This document shows positions 16,501 through 25,172 of a DNA stretch of 64,000 nucleotides, piece by piece. Made by a program: the position numbers and the translations under genes. A model generated the notes under the pieces. That model saw only the letters and a list, made by a program, of their open reading frames with translations, did no database searches and had not been told where the DNA came from. Each line of letters starts with the position of its first letter. The stretch's first letter is position 1. The stretch is from Brevundimonas sp. (GTDB taxonomy: Bacteria > Pseudomonadota > Alphaproteobacteria > Caulobacterales > Caulobacteraceae), in the NCBI RefSeq assembly GCF_016742135.1, contig NZ_JACVCG010000006.1:1-64000 (forward strand). Reading direction: 5' to 3'.

Positions 16501-17355
16501 ATGCGTCCCTCCCCGACCCAGACCCTCCGCCTGTCGCTGATCCTGCTGGCCCTGCCGCTGGCGCTGGCGGCCTGTAACCGCGACCGCGAAGAGGCCGCCC
16601 CGGCCGAGGTGGCAGCCGATGCCGGCACGGCCGCGCTGGAGACCCCGGCGGCCTCGCCGTCGAACCTGACCTTTGCCGACAAGACCGAGCACGCCACCGT
16701 CGCCCTGACGCTGCCCGAGGGAATCAAGGCCGAGCCCGACCTGCACGCCCGGACCTATGCCGAGGAGGTCCGCGGCCTGCGCCAGTTCGAGGAGGGGGCG
16801 CTGGCCGCCCGCACCGAGGCCGAGGGCGATGAGGGCATGCCGCCGTTCGAGAAGACCGTCACCGTGACGGTCGCCGGTCAGACCGACCGTCTGTTCAGCC
16901 TGCGCCGCGAGGCCTTTGACTATTCGGGCGGGGCCCACCCCAACACCCTGACCACGGGTATCGTCTGGGACCGGTCGCTGAAGCGGGTGATCGGCGCGCC
17001 GGAGCTGTTCCGGAAGGGGGCGGACCTGACGGCGCTGGATCAGGCCCTGTGCACGGCGGTGAATGCGGCCCGCCGTGCGCGGGTGCCGGATGCCCGGACG
17101 ATCACCCTGGAGGGCCGCGATGGCTGGGCCTGTCCTCGCGCGGGCGAGACGCCCTTTGTGCTGGCGCCGGGGGATCAGGCGGGCAAGGCCGGGGGGCTGA
17201 TCTTTCTGATCGGGCCTTATCAGGTCGGGCCGGGCGTCGAGGGCGGCTATGAAATCGTCATCCCCCAGACCGCCTTCAAGAGCATGATCGCCACGGCCTA
17301 TGCGGGGGAGTTCGCGGGCCAGCCGCGGCGGACGGGGGACGTCACGCCGCGCTGA
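16501..17355 (+). CDS. DUF3298/DUF4163-like lipoprotein
   Basis: A 284-residue lipoprotein: signal segment LRLSLILLALPLALAAC with Cys at about residue 25. A Glu/Ala-rich linker is followed by a domain with YAEEVRGLRQFEEGALA, then FDYSGGAHPNTLT near residue 145, the hallmark of the DUF3298/RsiV-like fold, and a C-terminal GPYQVGPGVEGGYEIVIP segment. In RsiV this fold binds lysozyme; in most bacteria the role is unknown. CAGGAG precedes the ATG at 16501. It lies 25 bases after ubiA on the same strand, probably on the same transcript. Likely an envelope protein of unknown ligand. Confidence 0.8.
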   Translation: MRPSPTQTLRLSLILLALPLALAACNRDREEAAPAEVAADAGTAALETPAASPSNLTFADKTEHATVALTLPEGIKAEPDLHARTYAEEVRGLRQFEEGALAARTEAEGDEGMPPFEKTVTVTVAGQTDRLFSLRREAFDYSGGAHPNTLTTGIVWDRSLKRVIGAPELFRKGADLTALDQALCTAVNAARRARVPDARTITLEGRDGWACPRAGETPFVLAPGDQAGKAGGLIFLIGPYQVGPGVEGGYEIVIPQTAFKSMIATAYAGEFAGQPRRTGDVTPR

Positions 17356-17364
17356 CGGTCGCGC

Positions 17365-18300
17365 CTACTGTGCGAGGAAGCGGTCGACGATCTGGCTGAA
17401 CCGCTCGGGCTGGTCGGCCATGATGAAGTGGCGGCTGTCATCGACCCGGATCAGGGTAACGCCGGGCAGGTCAGCATAGTCGCGCTGCCACATGGAGTCC
17501 GCCGTGGTACGCGGCGCGCCGCCGTTTTCATCCGCCGCATAGACGGCCCAGACCGGCGTGGTCATGGCGGGAAGGCCGGGGCGAAGGTCGGTCAACATCA
17601 CGTCACGGATGGCGGCGGCCATGGCTTGACGGTCGGAGGTCACGCTCCACTCGACCAGGGCCTTCCGGGTAGCCGGATCATTGGCGTAGCCGACCGCACC
17701 GCGTTCCTGGCCTGCGCGGAAGGTGGTTTGATCGAGAGTGAGCATGGCTGCAGCGGCCTGCTCGGCATAGGGGCGGGCAGAGTCGACCGTCATCCCGGGG
17801 CCGAACAGGGCCGAGAAGAAGGGCAGGCTGTCGACGCTCATCACCTTGCCGACCAGGGCGGGGTATTGCTGGGCCAGCATCAGGGCGCTCATCCCGCCCA
17901 TGGAGTGACCGATGACGGCGGGGGTCTCAAGACCGGCCTCGTCGATATAGCGGGCCAGTTCGTCGATCACCGGCTGGACAAAGGGGCCGTCGCCGTGGAC
18001 CCAGGGCTCACCCGCGAAGCCGGCCAGCTGGACCATGTGGACACGGTGGGTGGCGGACAGGCGCTCGGCCTCGGCGCGCCAGACCTCCCGCGAGGAGGCA
18101 TAGCCGGGGATGAAGATGACGTCGGGGCCTGAACCCAGCACCTCGACCGACAGCCGCTCCGAGGTGAAGGCCGGTGCGGTTTGCGCGGTGGCCATACGCG
18201 GCGCCATCAGGCTGAGCAGACCCCCGGCCAGCAGCAGGGCCGAGGCGAGGAACAGGGCGCGCAGAAGAGAGCGCCCCCGAAGGGAACGGAAGTTGTGCAT
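17365..18300 (-). CDS. Exported alpha/beta hydrolase
   Basis: A 311-residue alpha/beta-hydrolase fold protein. The N-terminus is basic followed by a hydrophobic signal (about 14-40, ending ATAQ), so export is likely. The nucleophile elbow is GHSMGGM near residue 135; an acidic member of the triad probably lies in AVYAADENGG, and the His is in DSRHFIM near the C-terminus. The oxyanion region is FIPGYASSREVW. By family it is an esterase or lipase-like enzyme; substrate unknown. It is the last gene of the minus-strand group with the XRE regulator and the small membrane protein upstream, though 30 bases separate it from them. Confidence 0.85.
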   Translation of the reverse strand: MHNFRSLRGRSLLRALFLASALLLAGGLLSLMAPRMATAQTAPAFTSERLSVEVLGSGPDVIFIPGYASSREVWRAEAERLSATHRVHMVQLAGFAGEPWVHGDGPFVQPVIDELARYIDEAGLETPAVIGHSMGGMSALMLAQQYPALVGKVMSVDSLPFFSALFGPGMTVDSARPYAEQAAAAMLTLDQTTFRAGQERGAVGYANDPATRKALVEWSVTSDRQAMAAAIRDVMLTDLRPGLPAMTTPVWAVYAADENGGAPRTTADSMWQRDYADLPGVTLIRVDDSRHFIMADQPERFSQIVDRFLAQ

Positions 18301-18329
18301 GGGAGTGTCCTTGAGGTTTGCCTGAACGC

Positions 18330-18527
18330 TCAGGCGTGCGGGTTTTCGAAGATGTCTTCCACCGGGCGGTCGAACACCACGGCGATGCGATAGGCGAGGT
18401 CGAGCGAGGGGTCGTGCTTTTCGGTCTCGAGCGCATTGACCGCCTGACGCGAGACCCCCAGTTCCTGGCCCAGCTGTTCCTGGGTCCAGCCGCGCTCGAC
18501 TCGGAGCAGTTTCAGCCGGTTCTTCAT
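18330..18527 (-). CDS. Small XRE-family transcriptional regulator
   Basis: A 65-residue single helix-turn-helix protein starting MKNRLKLLRVERGWTQEQLG, with the recognition-helix segment VSRQAVNALETEKHDPSL. This compact class (about 65-70 residues) usually sits beside a small membrane protein and represses its own operon. Here the start codon overlaps the stop of the upstream membrane-protein gene as TGATG, confirming start and coupling. The 18-bp palindrome at 18928-18945 ahead of the pair is the obvious operator candidate. The inducing signal is unknown. Confidence 0.88.
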   Translation of the reverse strand: MKNRLKLLRVERGWTQEQLGQELGVSRQAVNALETEKHDPSLDLAYRIAVVFDRPVEDIFENPHA

Positions 18528-18907
18528 CAGCGGCTGCTCCGGATGAAGATGGGCATGAAGCCCATCAGCCCCCAGAAGACGACATAGACCCACCAGCCCT
18601 CGACGTGGGGGGCCCCGGCGAACTTCTCGGCGAACCCCCAGAAGACGCTGAGGGCGAAGGTCAGGCCGGCGGCGAGGATGAAGCGCCTGGCCGTGACGCC
18701 GGCAACGAACTCGTCGCTGTCGCGGATGAAGGCCAGGGTCGCCCAGATCTGGCCGGCCACCGGCGCCGCGACCGCCGCGGCAAGGATCCAGCCGCTGACC
18801 CCGCCGATGGCATCCAGCGCGCCGCCGACGGCCAGCAACAGGGCCACGACATAGCCGAGCATGAAGAATACGGTTCGAAAGGTGTAGGCCTTGGCAGCAG
18901 ATGTCAT
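18527..18907 (-). CDS. Four-helix membrane protein paired with an XRE regulator
   Basis: A 126-residue membrane protein with four predicted helices (about 10-30, 38-58, 75-95, 103-122) and a short charged loop IRDSDEFVAGVTARR in the middle. This loop and the arrangement recall the small DUF2178-like membrane proteins that accompany compact XRE regulators in many bacteria, but the family assignment is tentative. Encoded directly before the regulator with a 1-base overlap. It may sense a membrane signal for the regulator or be the regulated effector. Confidence 0.75.
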   Translation of the reverse strand: MTSAAKAYTFRTVFFMLGYVVALLLAVGGALDAIGGVSGWILAAAVAAPVAGQIWATLAFIRDSDEFVAGVTARRFILAAGLTFALSVFWGFAEKFAGAPHVEGWWVYVVFWGLMGFMPIFIRSSR

Positions 18908-18927
18908 GTCACGTCCTCCTGACTGAA

Positions 18928-18945
18928 TGTAAGGACTACCTTACA
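18928..18945. promoter_or_regulatory. Candidate operator for the XRE regulator
   Basis: Perfect inverted repeat TGTAAGG-ACTA-CCTTACA, 20 bases upstream of the membrane-protein start. TGTAAGG-type dyads are the kind of site bound by compact XRE repressors of this class. Autoregulation is inferred. Confidence 0.65.
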
Positions 18946-19028
18946 CCATCGCCGTGTAATGTCAACCTGACTTTTCGTCAGGAGTGCGTGACTTTTGTCC
19001 GTTGTCGAAAAGGACGGTAGACTGGGCC

Positions 19029-20027
19029 ATGCCCGCCGCGCCTCGCATTGCTCCGCAACAGCTGTTCGCGCCCGAGGACTGGGCGCCGTTCAGGGCGCGC
19101 AGTGTGGTGGCGGGGCCACTGCTGGTGGTGCATTGCTGGGGGGTGATCGCGCTGGCCGTGGCGCTGGGGGTGTGGATCCCCTGGCTGATCCCGCTCAGCG
19201 TCATGATCATCGGCACGCGCCAGCTGGGGCTGGCCATATTGATGCATGAGGCGGCGCACGGCGGCCTGTCGCGCAATCTGAAGCTCAATGATTTTCTCGG
19301 CCACTGGCTGTGCGCCGTGCCAGTGGGGGCGTCACTGGCCAGCTATCGCCCCTATCATCTGGCGCACCACAGGTTTGCCCAGCAGGCGGAGGACCCGGAC
19401 CTGATACTGTCGGCCCCCTTCCCCGTCAGCCCCGCCTCGCTGCGGCGCAAGCTGATCCGCGACCTGACCGGCCAGACCTTCTTCAAGCAGAGGGTGCTGC
19501 TGCCGCTGGCGGCCCGCGCTCAAGCAGCGAGGCTCCGCGAGCCGAGCGATAGCGCCCCTAAAAGGCCCACCGACGACCACGCTTACGAGGCGATTGTGAC
19601 GGGGCGGTCGATCCTGCCCTTCCTGCTGGTCAATGCAGCGCTGCTGGCCGGGTTTGCGGTGGCGGGCGTCTGGTGGGCCTTTTTCGTGCTGTGGCTTCTG
19701 CCGATGGCGACCTGGTTTCCGATGGTCACCCGCATCCGCAACATCGCCGAACACGCCTGTGTCGAGGGCTCGGCCGAGGATGCGTTTCGCGCCGCCCGCA
19801 CGACCCGGGCGAACTGGCTGGAGCGCGCCTTCATCGCCCCCTACTGGGTCAATTTCCACGTCGAACACCACCTGTTCATGCATGTGCCCTGCTGGAAACT
19901 GCCCGCCCTGCACCGCGCCGTCCATACCCGGCCCGAGGGCGAGCGGATGGAGGTGGCGGGGGGCTATGCCGAGGTGTTGAGGGCGGCGACGGCTCGGCGG
20001 GAAGCGGACGCTGCGGTGGTCGGCTAA
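19029..20027 (+). CDS. Membrane fatty acid desaturase / hydroxylase family protein
   Basis: A 332-residue integral membrane di-iron protein. The three histidine boxes are HEAAH (near 76), HLAHHR (near 114) and HVEHH (near 278), flanked by two hydrophobic hairpins (about 30-70 and 200-230). The family introduces double bonds or hydroxyl groups in membrane lipids, or acts on sterols and carotenoids; the exact substrate is not readable. Between the second box and the third hydrophobic pair lies an unusual polar stretch, ARAQAARLREPSDSAPKRP, encoded by a locally palindromic sequence that looks like an in-frame repeat insertion. The C-terminus overlaps the convergent ORF by 4 bases. Confidence 0.83.
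   Translation: MPAAPRIAPQQLFAPEDWAPFRARSVVAGPLLVVHCWGVIALAVALGVWIPWLIPLSVMIIGTRQLGLAILMHEAAHGGLSRNLKLNDFLGHWLCAVPVGASLASYRPYHLAHHRFAQQAEDPDLILSAPFPVSPASLRRKLIRDLTGQTFFKQRVLLPLAARAQAARLREPSDSAPKRPTDDHAYEAIVTGRSILPFLLVNAALLAGFAVAGVWWAFFVLWLLPMATWFPMVTRIRNIAEHACVEGSAEDAFRAARTTRANWLERAFIAPYWVNFHVEHHLFMHVPCWKLPALHRAVHTRPEGERMEVAGGYAEVLRAATARREADAAVVG
19515..19565. repeat. Possible palindromic repeat inserted in the desaturase gene
   Basis: The DNA contains GGCTC-CGC-GAGCC and neighbouring near-repeats of GAGCGA/AGCGAG. The encoded residues are polar and low-complexity, unlike the surrounding family sequence. No second copy was seen in this window, so the repeat nature is an inference. Confidence 0.35.
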
Positions 20028-20407
20028 GGGCGGCTAGCTGACCAGCTGAATTTAACCCCGATGAACTTGGGCAGCAGGAACGCCATCACAATGTAATCGA
20101 GGATGAAAAACGGAGTTAGAACCATCGCAGGAGTGGGTATCCAGCTCCCTCCAACGAGAGTGAAAAACAGCCAGTGCACCAAGAAATATGATGCGATAGT
20201 GACCCAATAACCCACGTGCCTATACGCCTCTCTGTAAGAGATCGCCGTGACGACGATTGCGTAGCCGGAAACACTCAGAAGATACGCGACATCGACATCC
20301 AACCCACACTTCGACAGTGCAAACCATGCGCCGAAGATCAACGGGATAAGCCATAGATTATGCCGCTTTCTGAGGGTGTGAAACCGCAGATCAGTGGTAG
20401 TGTTCAT
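20024..20407 (-). CDS. Low-GC membrane protein, unrecognised
   Basis: A 127-residue protein with about four hydrophobic helices (roughly 19-35, 39-57, 66-85, 92-112). The composition is markedly more A/T-rich than its neighbours, with codons such as ATA and TTA that are rare nearby, pointing to recent acquisition. Its 3' end overlaps the desaturase stop by 4 bases in convergent orientation. The start ATG at 20407 has only a weak purine stretch upstream. I recognise no family. Membrane topology is the only inference made. Confidence 0.6.
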   Translation of the reverse strand: MNTTTDLRFHTLRKRHNLWLIPLIFGAWFALSKCGLDVDVAYLLSVSGYAIVVTAISYREAYRHVGYWVTIASYFLVHWLFFTLVGGSWIPTPAMVLTPFFILDYIVMAFLLPKFIGVKFSWSASRP

Positions 20408-20556
20408 GGTTCAATTCGTATCGTTCTGTGGGATTGTCCGCAACGAATTGAGAGTCAACCATGACATCTCACCCGACCCTGGTCCCTCGCCCCCTTCAGT
20501 CCCCGCGCGTATGGCCCCGCTTGGCCCGCTCCGCCAACGGCTCTAACCTTCCCCCC

Positions 20557-20946
20557 ATGACCCGTACCCTGATCCTGTCCGGTATCGCCGTCGGCCTGGC
20601 CCTGGCCGGCGCCACGGCGGCTGAGGCGCAGAGCCTGCCGCCGCCCTATGTTGCGCCGCCGCCGCGTGCGGGGGCCCTGCCGCCGCCTGGGGGCTATGCG
20701 GCCGAGCGGCATCGCTATGAGATCGATCGCCAGCGGGCGGGGGCCGACTTGCGTCAGGCCGAGGCCGAGCGGGGCCGGGCCGAGGCCGCGCGCATCGTCG
20801 CCGATCTGGAACGCCAGCGGCAGACGCCGGTGCTGATACCGCCCGTGGCCGTGCCGCCCGGCACACCGGCACAGGCCCGTGCCCGCCGCGAGGAGGTCGA
20901 GGCCCGCACGGGCGGGATCGACCGCTGGCTGGACGGCGAGGACTGA
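20557..20946 (+). CDS. Small exported proline-rich, Arg/Glu-rich protein
   Basis: A 129-residue protein with a signal peptide (MTRTLILSGIAVGLALAGATAAEAQ). The mature part starts with a proline-rich stretch (LPPPYVAPPPRAG), then a predicted charged helix (about 55-90) rich in Arg, Glu and Ala, and a second proline stretch. No domain is recognised. The charged helix with alternating Arg/Glu/Ala could form a coiled coil in the periplasm. The ATG at 20557 gives the signal peptide directly; an in-frame ATG at 20461 would put 32 non-signal residues before it and is less likely. Confidence 0.68.
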   Translation: MTRTLILSGIAVGLALAGATAAEAQSLPPPYVAPPPRAGALPPPGGYAAERHRYEIDRQRAGADLRQAEAERGRAEAARIVADLERQRQTPVLIPPVAVPPGTPAQARARREEVEARTGGIDRWLDGED

Positions 20947-21020
20947 GGCCCGGCCTCGTGGCATCCCTTTCTCGCGACCCGCGTTCGGCATAGGCTGGAA
21001 CGGCAAAGCGGGAGGGCACC

Positions 21021-21872
21021 ATGCGCTGGAGAGGCGGACAACGCGGCGGCGGCGGGATCGAGGATCGTCGGGGCATGGGCGCGGGCGGGATCGCCGGCGG
21101 CGGGCTGGGCGTCATGGTGCTGGCGGCGATCGGCTATCTGGTGTTTGGCATTCCGCCCGAAACCACGACCCAGGTGGCGACCCAGTTGGGTGCTGCGGGC
21201 AATCAGGCCGAGGGCGAGCGCGGCACGCCGGAGGATGATGCGGGCCTGTTCGTCGATGTGATCGGCGGCAATGTGAATGCCGTCTGGTCGGACCTGCTGA
21301 TGGGATACCGCCCACCGACGGTGGTGCTGTACGAGGTCGGGACCGGCACGGGCTGCGGCTATGGCCAGTCGGCCATGGGGCCGTTCTACTGTCCGGCGGA
21401 TCAGACCGTCTATCTCGACCTGGGTTTCTGGCAGCAGATGCAGACCCAGCTGGGCGCATCGGGCGCCGACTTCGCCAAGGCCTATGTGATCGCCCATGAA
21501 TTCGGCCACCATGTGCAGACCCTGACGGGGGCCTCGGACGATGTGCGGCGGGCGCAGGCCCGGGCCACCAGCCAGGCCGAGGCCAACCGCTTTTCCGTGG
21601 CGCTGGAGCTTCAGGCCGACTGCTATGCCGGGGTGTGGGCCGCCAATGCCGCGCGCCTGTCGGGCGGCGAGGTGGCGCTGCGGCCCGGTGATCTGGAAGA
21701 AGGACTGAAGACCGCGGCGGCCATCGGCGACGATGCCCTGCAGCAGCTTGGCGGCGGTCGGGTGTCGCCCGACAGCTTTACCCATGGATCGTCCGAGCAG
21801 CGGGTCACCTGGCTGCGCCGCGGCTATGAGACCGGCGACCCGGCGGCTTGCGACACCTTCCGGGGTTACTGA
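21021..21872 (+). CDS. Neutral zinc metallopeptidase (YpfJ family)
   Basis: A 283-residue protein of the putative neutral zinc metallopeptidase family. The N-terminus MRWRGGQRGGGGIEDRRG is the typical Gly/Arg-rich lead before a single membrane helix (about 24-44), leaving the catalytic part outside the membrane. The zinc motif is HEFGHHVQ near residue 163, with a downstream ELQADCYAG segment that supplies the third ligand (Glu/Asp), and the SSEQR motif near the C-terminus is family-specific. Substrate unknown. GGAGGG precedes the start. The 3' end overlaps the convergent aspartyl-protease gene by 7 bases. Confidence 0.9.
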   Translation: MRWRGGQRGGGGIEDRRGMGAGGIAGGGLGVMVLAAIGYLVFGIPPETTTQVATQLGAAGNQAEGERGTPEDDAGLFVDVIGGNVNAVWSDLLMGYRPPTVVLYEVGTGTGCGYGQSAMGPFYCPADQTVYLDLGFWQQMQTQLGASGADFAKAYVIAHEFGHHVQTLTGASDDVRRAQARATSQAEANRFSVALELQADCYAGVWAANAARLSGGEVALRPGDLEEGLKTAAAIGDDALQQLGGGRVSPDSFTHGSSEQRVTWLRRGYETGDPAACDTFRGY

Positions 21873-22822
21873 ACCACCGTCAGGTCGACATGGGTGGCGC
21901 GATAGAGGCCCCCGCCGCCGATGTCGAGCAGCAGGCCCTGATCCCGGAAGGCTGCCATGCCGAGCAGGGCCGAGGGGATGCCGGGCATGCCGACCGCGCC
22001 ATAGACCGGCACATCGACCTCGCGGAAGGTGCGGCCCACAGCGCGCAGGTGGGAAACCGTCAGGATGTCGGCGGTGATCTGGCCGCCCAGCACCAGACTT
22101 TCGCCGGTGCCGGCCGGACGTCCGTCCAGAATGCCCGCGGCCTCGGCGGCAGGCTGGCTGAGGCTGAGGATGGAGGAGGCCCCGGTGTCGACCACGGCAT
22201 CCAGCGTATGGCCCTCGACCTCCACCGGGGTGATCAGGGCGGTGCCGCGCCGCCGCACGGCCACCCGGGACCAGCGGGCGTCATGGACCACAGCCTGCCG
22301 CTCCATCAGCCGCATGCGGCGCTCGACCAGGTCGACCTCGAGCGCCAGAAGTTTCAGCAGGTCCTGCCCCAGGATCAGCGGGGCGGACAGGCCCTCTTCG
22401 TCCGCCAGCGGGCCGAGGTCGAGGATGGCGCAGCGCAGGCCGCTGAGCGACAGGCCCTCCATCGCCATGTCCAGCCGCACGCCCTTGCCCATCTGGGGCT
22501 GGCCGCCCACGCCATAGGCCAGGAGGGGGATGTCGAACAGCGGCCGCGGGCCGAGCTCGGCCTCGATGGCGCCGTGGAAGCGCCGGTCGATCACCGAATA
22601 CTGGGCGCCGCTGTCGATCAGGGCATTGACCGTCTGGCCGGCGATGCGGACCGGGATGGTGGGGCTGAGCACGCGCGCGGCAAAGCCGATCCAGGGGGTG
22701 GTCGCACCCTCGGCGAACGCCAGGCCCGGCGCGCTCCACAGGACATTGTCCTTCAGCCACCAACCGCCCCCGAGGGCGCCGGCGATCACACCCGTCCGGA
22801 TCAGGAAGCTGCGTCGGTTCAT
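21866..22822 (-). CDS. Retropepsin-like aspartyl protease family protein
   Basis: A 318-residue protein with two aspartic protease-like repeats. The N-terminus (MNRRSFLIRTGVIAGALGGG) resembles a Tat or signal-anchor sequence. The first active-site motif is ALIDSGAQ near residue 69 and the second AVVDTGASS near residue 210, each followed by an LILGQDLL / LLGMAAF flap-type segment. Two complete repeats in one chain make a single-chain active site plausible, although the first motif has DSG instead of DTG. Bacterial members of this group are poorly characterised. It is coupled upstream to the LD-carboxypeptidase by an ATGA overlap, which hints at a shared envelope function. Confidence 0.8.
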   Translation of the reverse strand: MNRRSFLIRTGVIAGALGGGWWLKDNVLWSAPGLAFAEGATTPWIGFAARVLSPTIPVRIAGQTVNALIDSGAQYSVIDRRFHGAIEAELGPRPLFDIPLLAYGVGGQPQMGKGVRLDMAMEGLSLSGLRCAILDLGPLADEEGLSAPLILGQDLLKLLALEVDLVERRMRLMERQAVVHDARWSRVAVRRRGTALITPVEVEGHTLDAVVDTGASSILSLSQPAAEAAGILDGRPAGTGESLVLGGQITADILTVSHLRAVGRTFREVDVPVYGAVGMPGIPSALLGMAAFRDQGLLLDIGGGGLYRATHVDLTVVQ

Positions 22823-23661
22823 GAGGCTCCGTTCGGACCGAAAGGCACGATCTTGTTGTCGGCATCATGGCCGATGTCGGCCGCACCCAGATACGGGATG
22901 CCGGACCTGAGGCACCAGTAGCGGACGATTTCCTCGGGTGTCAGGCCGAACTCGGGCTCGTTCGGTGTGATGTCGCTAACCCGGCCGAGACGAAAGCCCG
23001 CGATGCGCCGGATGGAGGCCTGACCCGTCAGATGGAACATCATCCGGTCGATCCGGTAGAGAGCCTCGGACACCTCCTCGATCATGACCACATGGCCGGT
23101 CAGATCGGGCTCGATCGCCGTGCCGACCAGCTGATCGAGGATGGTCAGGTTGAAGGCGACGGTCGGGCGTCCGTCGAGGCTGGGTTCGAGCCCCGAGGTG
23201 GTGCCCTTGATCAGCCAGTCGAGCGCGCGGTCGATGGCCCCGGCACCCTCGCGGCGCGAGACATCGGCGACCATCGGCCCGTGGGCGACATGGGCGAAGC
23301 CCTCCCTGTAGAGGGTGGCCAGCAGGCTTCCGGCGTCGGAATAGCCGAGGTAGCGCTTGGCCCGGGCCTCGGGCTTCAGGCCAGCGCGCACCGCCTCGGC
23401 CACGCGGCAGGAGCCATAACCGCCGCGCGCAAACCAGACGGCATCGAAGCGCGGATCATTGGCCATCTCCAGAAAGGCCCGGGCGCGGAGACCATCATCC
23501 CCGGCGAAGTGGCCATGCCGGGCGAAACAGGCGGGATGGAAGACGACCTTGACGTCCCCGCCGGGAAAGCGGGCCTCGACATGAGCGTCCAGCCGCGCGG
23601 CGGTCGCCTTGCTGAAGCGCGACGAGGCCGCCACGACACCGATGCGGGTCACCGATCCCAT
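22819..23661 (-). CDS. LD-carboxypeptidase (peptidase S66)
   Basis: A 280-residue member of the S66 serine peptidase family (LdcA/MccF type). The nucleophile lies in the HGPMVAD/ARGGYGSCR region: the family motif GGYG is at about 80 and the Ser/Glu/His triad residues appear in YSDAGSLL, VMIEEVSE and the C-terminal DIGHDADN. LdcA removes the terminal D-Ala from murein tetrapeptides in the cytoplasm, making tripeptide for recycling. No signal peptide is seen, as expected. It faces a MurC-like ligase across 113 bases, which supports a murein-recycling role. MccF-like immunity activity is an alternative. Confidence 0.85.
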   Translation of the reverse strand: MGSVTRIGVVAASSRFSKATAARLDAHVEARFPGGDVKVVFHPACFARHGHFAGDDGLRARAFLEMANDPRFDAVWFARGGYGSCRVAEAVRAGLKPEARAKRYLGYSDAGSLLATLYREGFAHVAHGPMVADVSRREGAGAIDRALDWLIKGTTSGLEPSLDGRPTVAFNLTILDQLVGTAIEPDLTGHVVMIEEVSEALYRIDRMMFHLTGQASIRRIAGFRLGRVSDITPNEPEFGLTPEEIVRYWCLRSGIPYLGAADIGHDADNKIVPFGPNGAS

Positions 23662-23774
23662 AGTGTGTTTTCCCTGATGGACGGGCGGTCGGACAAATCG
23701 GGCTCCCGGCTCTGGCGTGCGGTGCGCCCCGTGCTAGTCAGGGCCTTCCTCCGACACTCCCCGGTTTCGCCTCC

Positions 23775-25172
23775 ATGAATCAAGACGCCAATCCAGCCGG
23801 CTCCTATTTCTTCTGCGGCATCGGCGGGTCGGGCATGCTGCCGCTGGCGCTGATCCTGGCCGCGCGGGGGGCCCGGGTGTCGGGATCGGACCGGTCCCAT
23901 GACCAGGGCCGGAGCCCGGACAAGTTCGCCTGGCTGGAAGGTCAGGGCATCGCGCTTCACCCGCAGGACGGATCCGGCGTGACCGATCCGGGAACCACCG
24001 TGGTGGCCTCGGGCGCCGTCGAGGACACCGTGCCGGACATCGCCGCCGCCCGCCGGGTAGGCGCCCCCGTCGTGACCCGGCCACAGATGCTGTCGGACCT
24101 GTTCAATGCCGCCGACCGGCGCGTGGGCATTGCCGGCACCAGCGGCAAGTCGACCATCACCGGCATGGTGGCCTGGATCCTCGACCAGGCGGGCCTCGAC
24201 CCGACGGTCATGAACGGCGCCGTGATGACCGACTTCGTGCGCGAGGACACACCCTTTGCCGCGGCCCGCATCGGCAACCCGGACCTGTTCGTGTCGGAGG
24301 TCGATGAGTCTGACGGCTCGATCCAGCTGTACCGGCCGACGGTCGCCGTGGTCTCGAACATTTCGCTGGACCACAAGTCGATGGAGGAGTTGCGCACCCT
24401 GTTCCTCGGCTTTGCCGGGCATGCCCAGGTGGCGGTGCTCAACCTCGACAATGACGAGACGCGGGCGCTGGCGGACAGCCTGCCCGCCGACCGACGGCTG
24501 ACATTTTCGCTCGGTAATGCCGAGGCTGACCTGTACGCGACGGAGGTCGAGGCGACCGCCAACGGCATGCGGTTCCGGCTGGACGGAACCGAGGTCGCCC
24601 TGCAGGTACCGGGCGCGCACAACGTCGCCAATGCGCTGGCGGCGCTGGGTGTGGCCGAGGCGCTGGGCGTCGACCGGGCCACGGCGATCAGGGCACTCGG
24701 CAGCTTTCGCGGCATCCGGCGGCGGCTGGAGGTTGTGGGACAAGCGGGCGGCGTAACCGTCATCGACGACTTTGCCCACAACCCCGACAAGATCACCGCC
24801 ACGCTTCAGACCCTGCATGCCTTTCCCGGGCGGCTGCTGATCCTGTTCCAGCCGCATGGCTATGGTCCGCTGAAACTGATGCGCCGCGAGTTCATTGGCA
24901 CCTTTGCGCAGCTGATGACCGCAGAGGATGTCCTGATCATGCCCGAACCCGTCTATTACGGCGGTACCACCGACCGGAGTGTGTCCAGCCCGCAGATCGT
25001 CGAGGGCGTCATCGCCGCCGGACGGCAGGCCGAGGCCCACGCCACGCGGGCCGAATGCGGCGAGCGGCTGATCGGACTGGCCCGGCCCGGCGACCGGATT
25101 CTGGTGATGGGGGCCCGCGACGATACCCTGACGACCTTTGCCCGCGAGCTGCTCACGCGCCTTTCGGCATGA
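23775..25172 (+). CDS. Mur ligase (MurC/Mpl-like)
   Basis: A 465-residue ATP-dependent Mur ligase. The N-terminal Rossmann part starts [15 protein letters not shown], matching the UDP-MurNAc-binding loop of MurC/Mpl. The P-loop is GTSGKST near residue 119, then EVDESDGS near residue 176 and NISLDH near residue 196 (Mg site). The C-terminal domain has the [10 protein letters not shown] and FQPHGYGP segments seen in MurC. It probably joins an amino acid or peptide to UDP-MurNAc. Placed divergent to LD-carboxypeptidase, an Mpl-like recycling role is attractive, but sequence alone does not separate Mpl from a second MurC. Stop overlaps the next start (ATGATG). Confidence 0.83.
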   Translation: MNQDANPAGSYFFCGIGGSGMLPLALILAARGARVSGSDRSHDQGRSPDKFAWLEGQGIALHPQDGSGVTDPGTTVVASGAVEDTVPDIAAARRVGAPVVTRPQMLSDLFNAADRRVGIAGTSGKSTITGMVAWILDQAGLDPTVMNGAVMTDFVREDTPFAAARIGNPDLFVSEVDESDGSIQLYRPTVAVVSNISLDHKSMEELRTLFLGFAGHAQVAVLNLDNDETRALADSLPADRRLTFSLGNAEADLYATEVEATANGMRFRLDGTEVALQVPGAHNVANALAALGVAEALGVDRATAIRALGSFRGIRRRLEVVGQAGGVTVIDDFAHNPDKITATLQTLHAFPGRLLILFQPHGYGPLKLMRREFIGTFAQLMTAEDVLIMPEPVYYGGTTDRSVSSPQIVEGVIAAGRQAEAHATRAECGERLIGLARPGDRILVMGARDDTLTTFARELLTRLSA

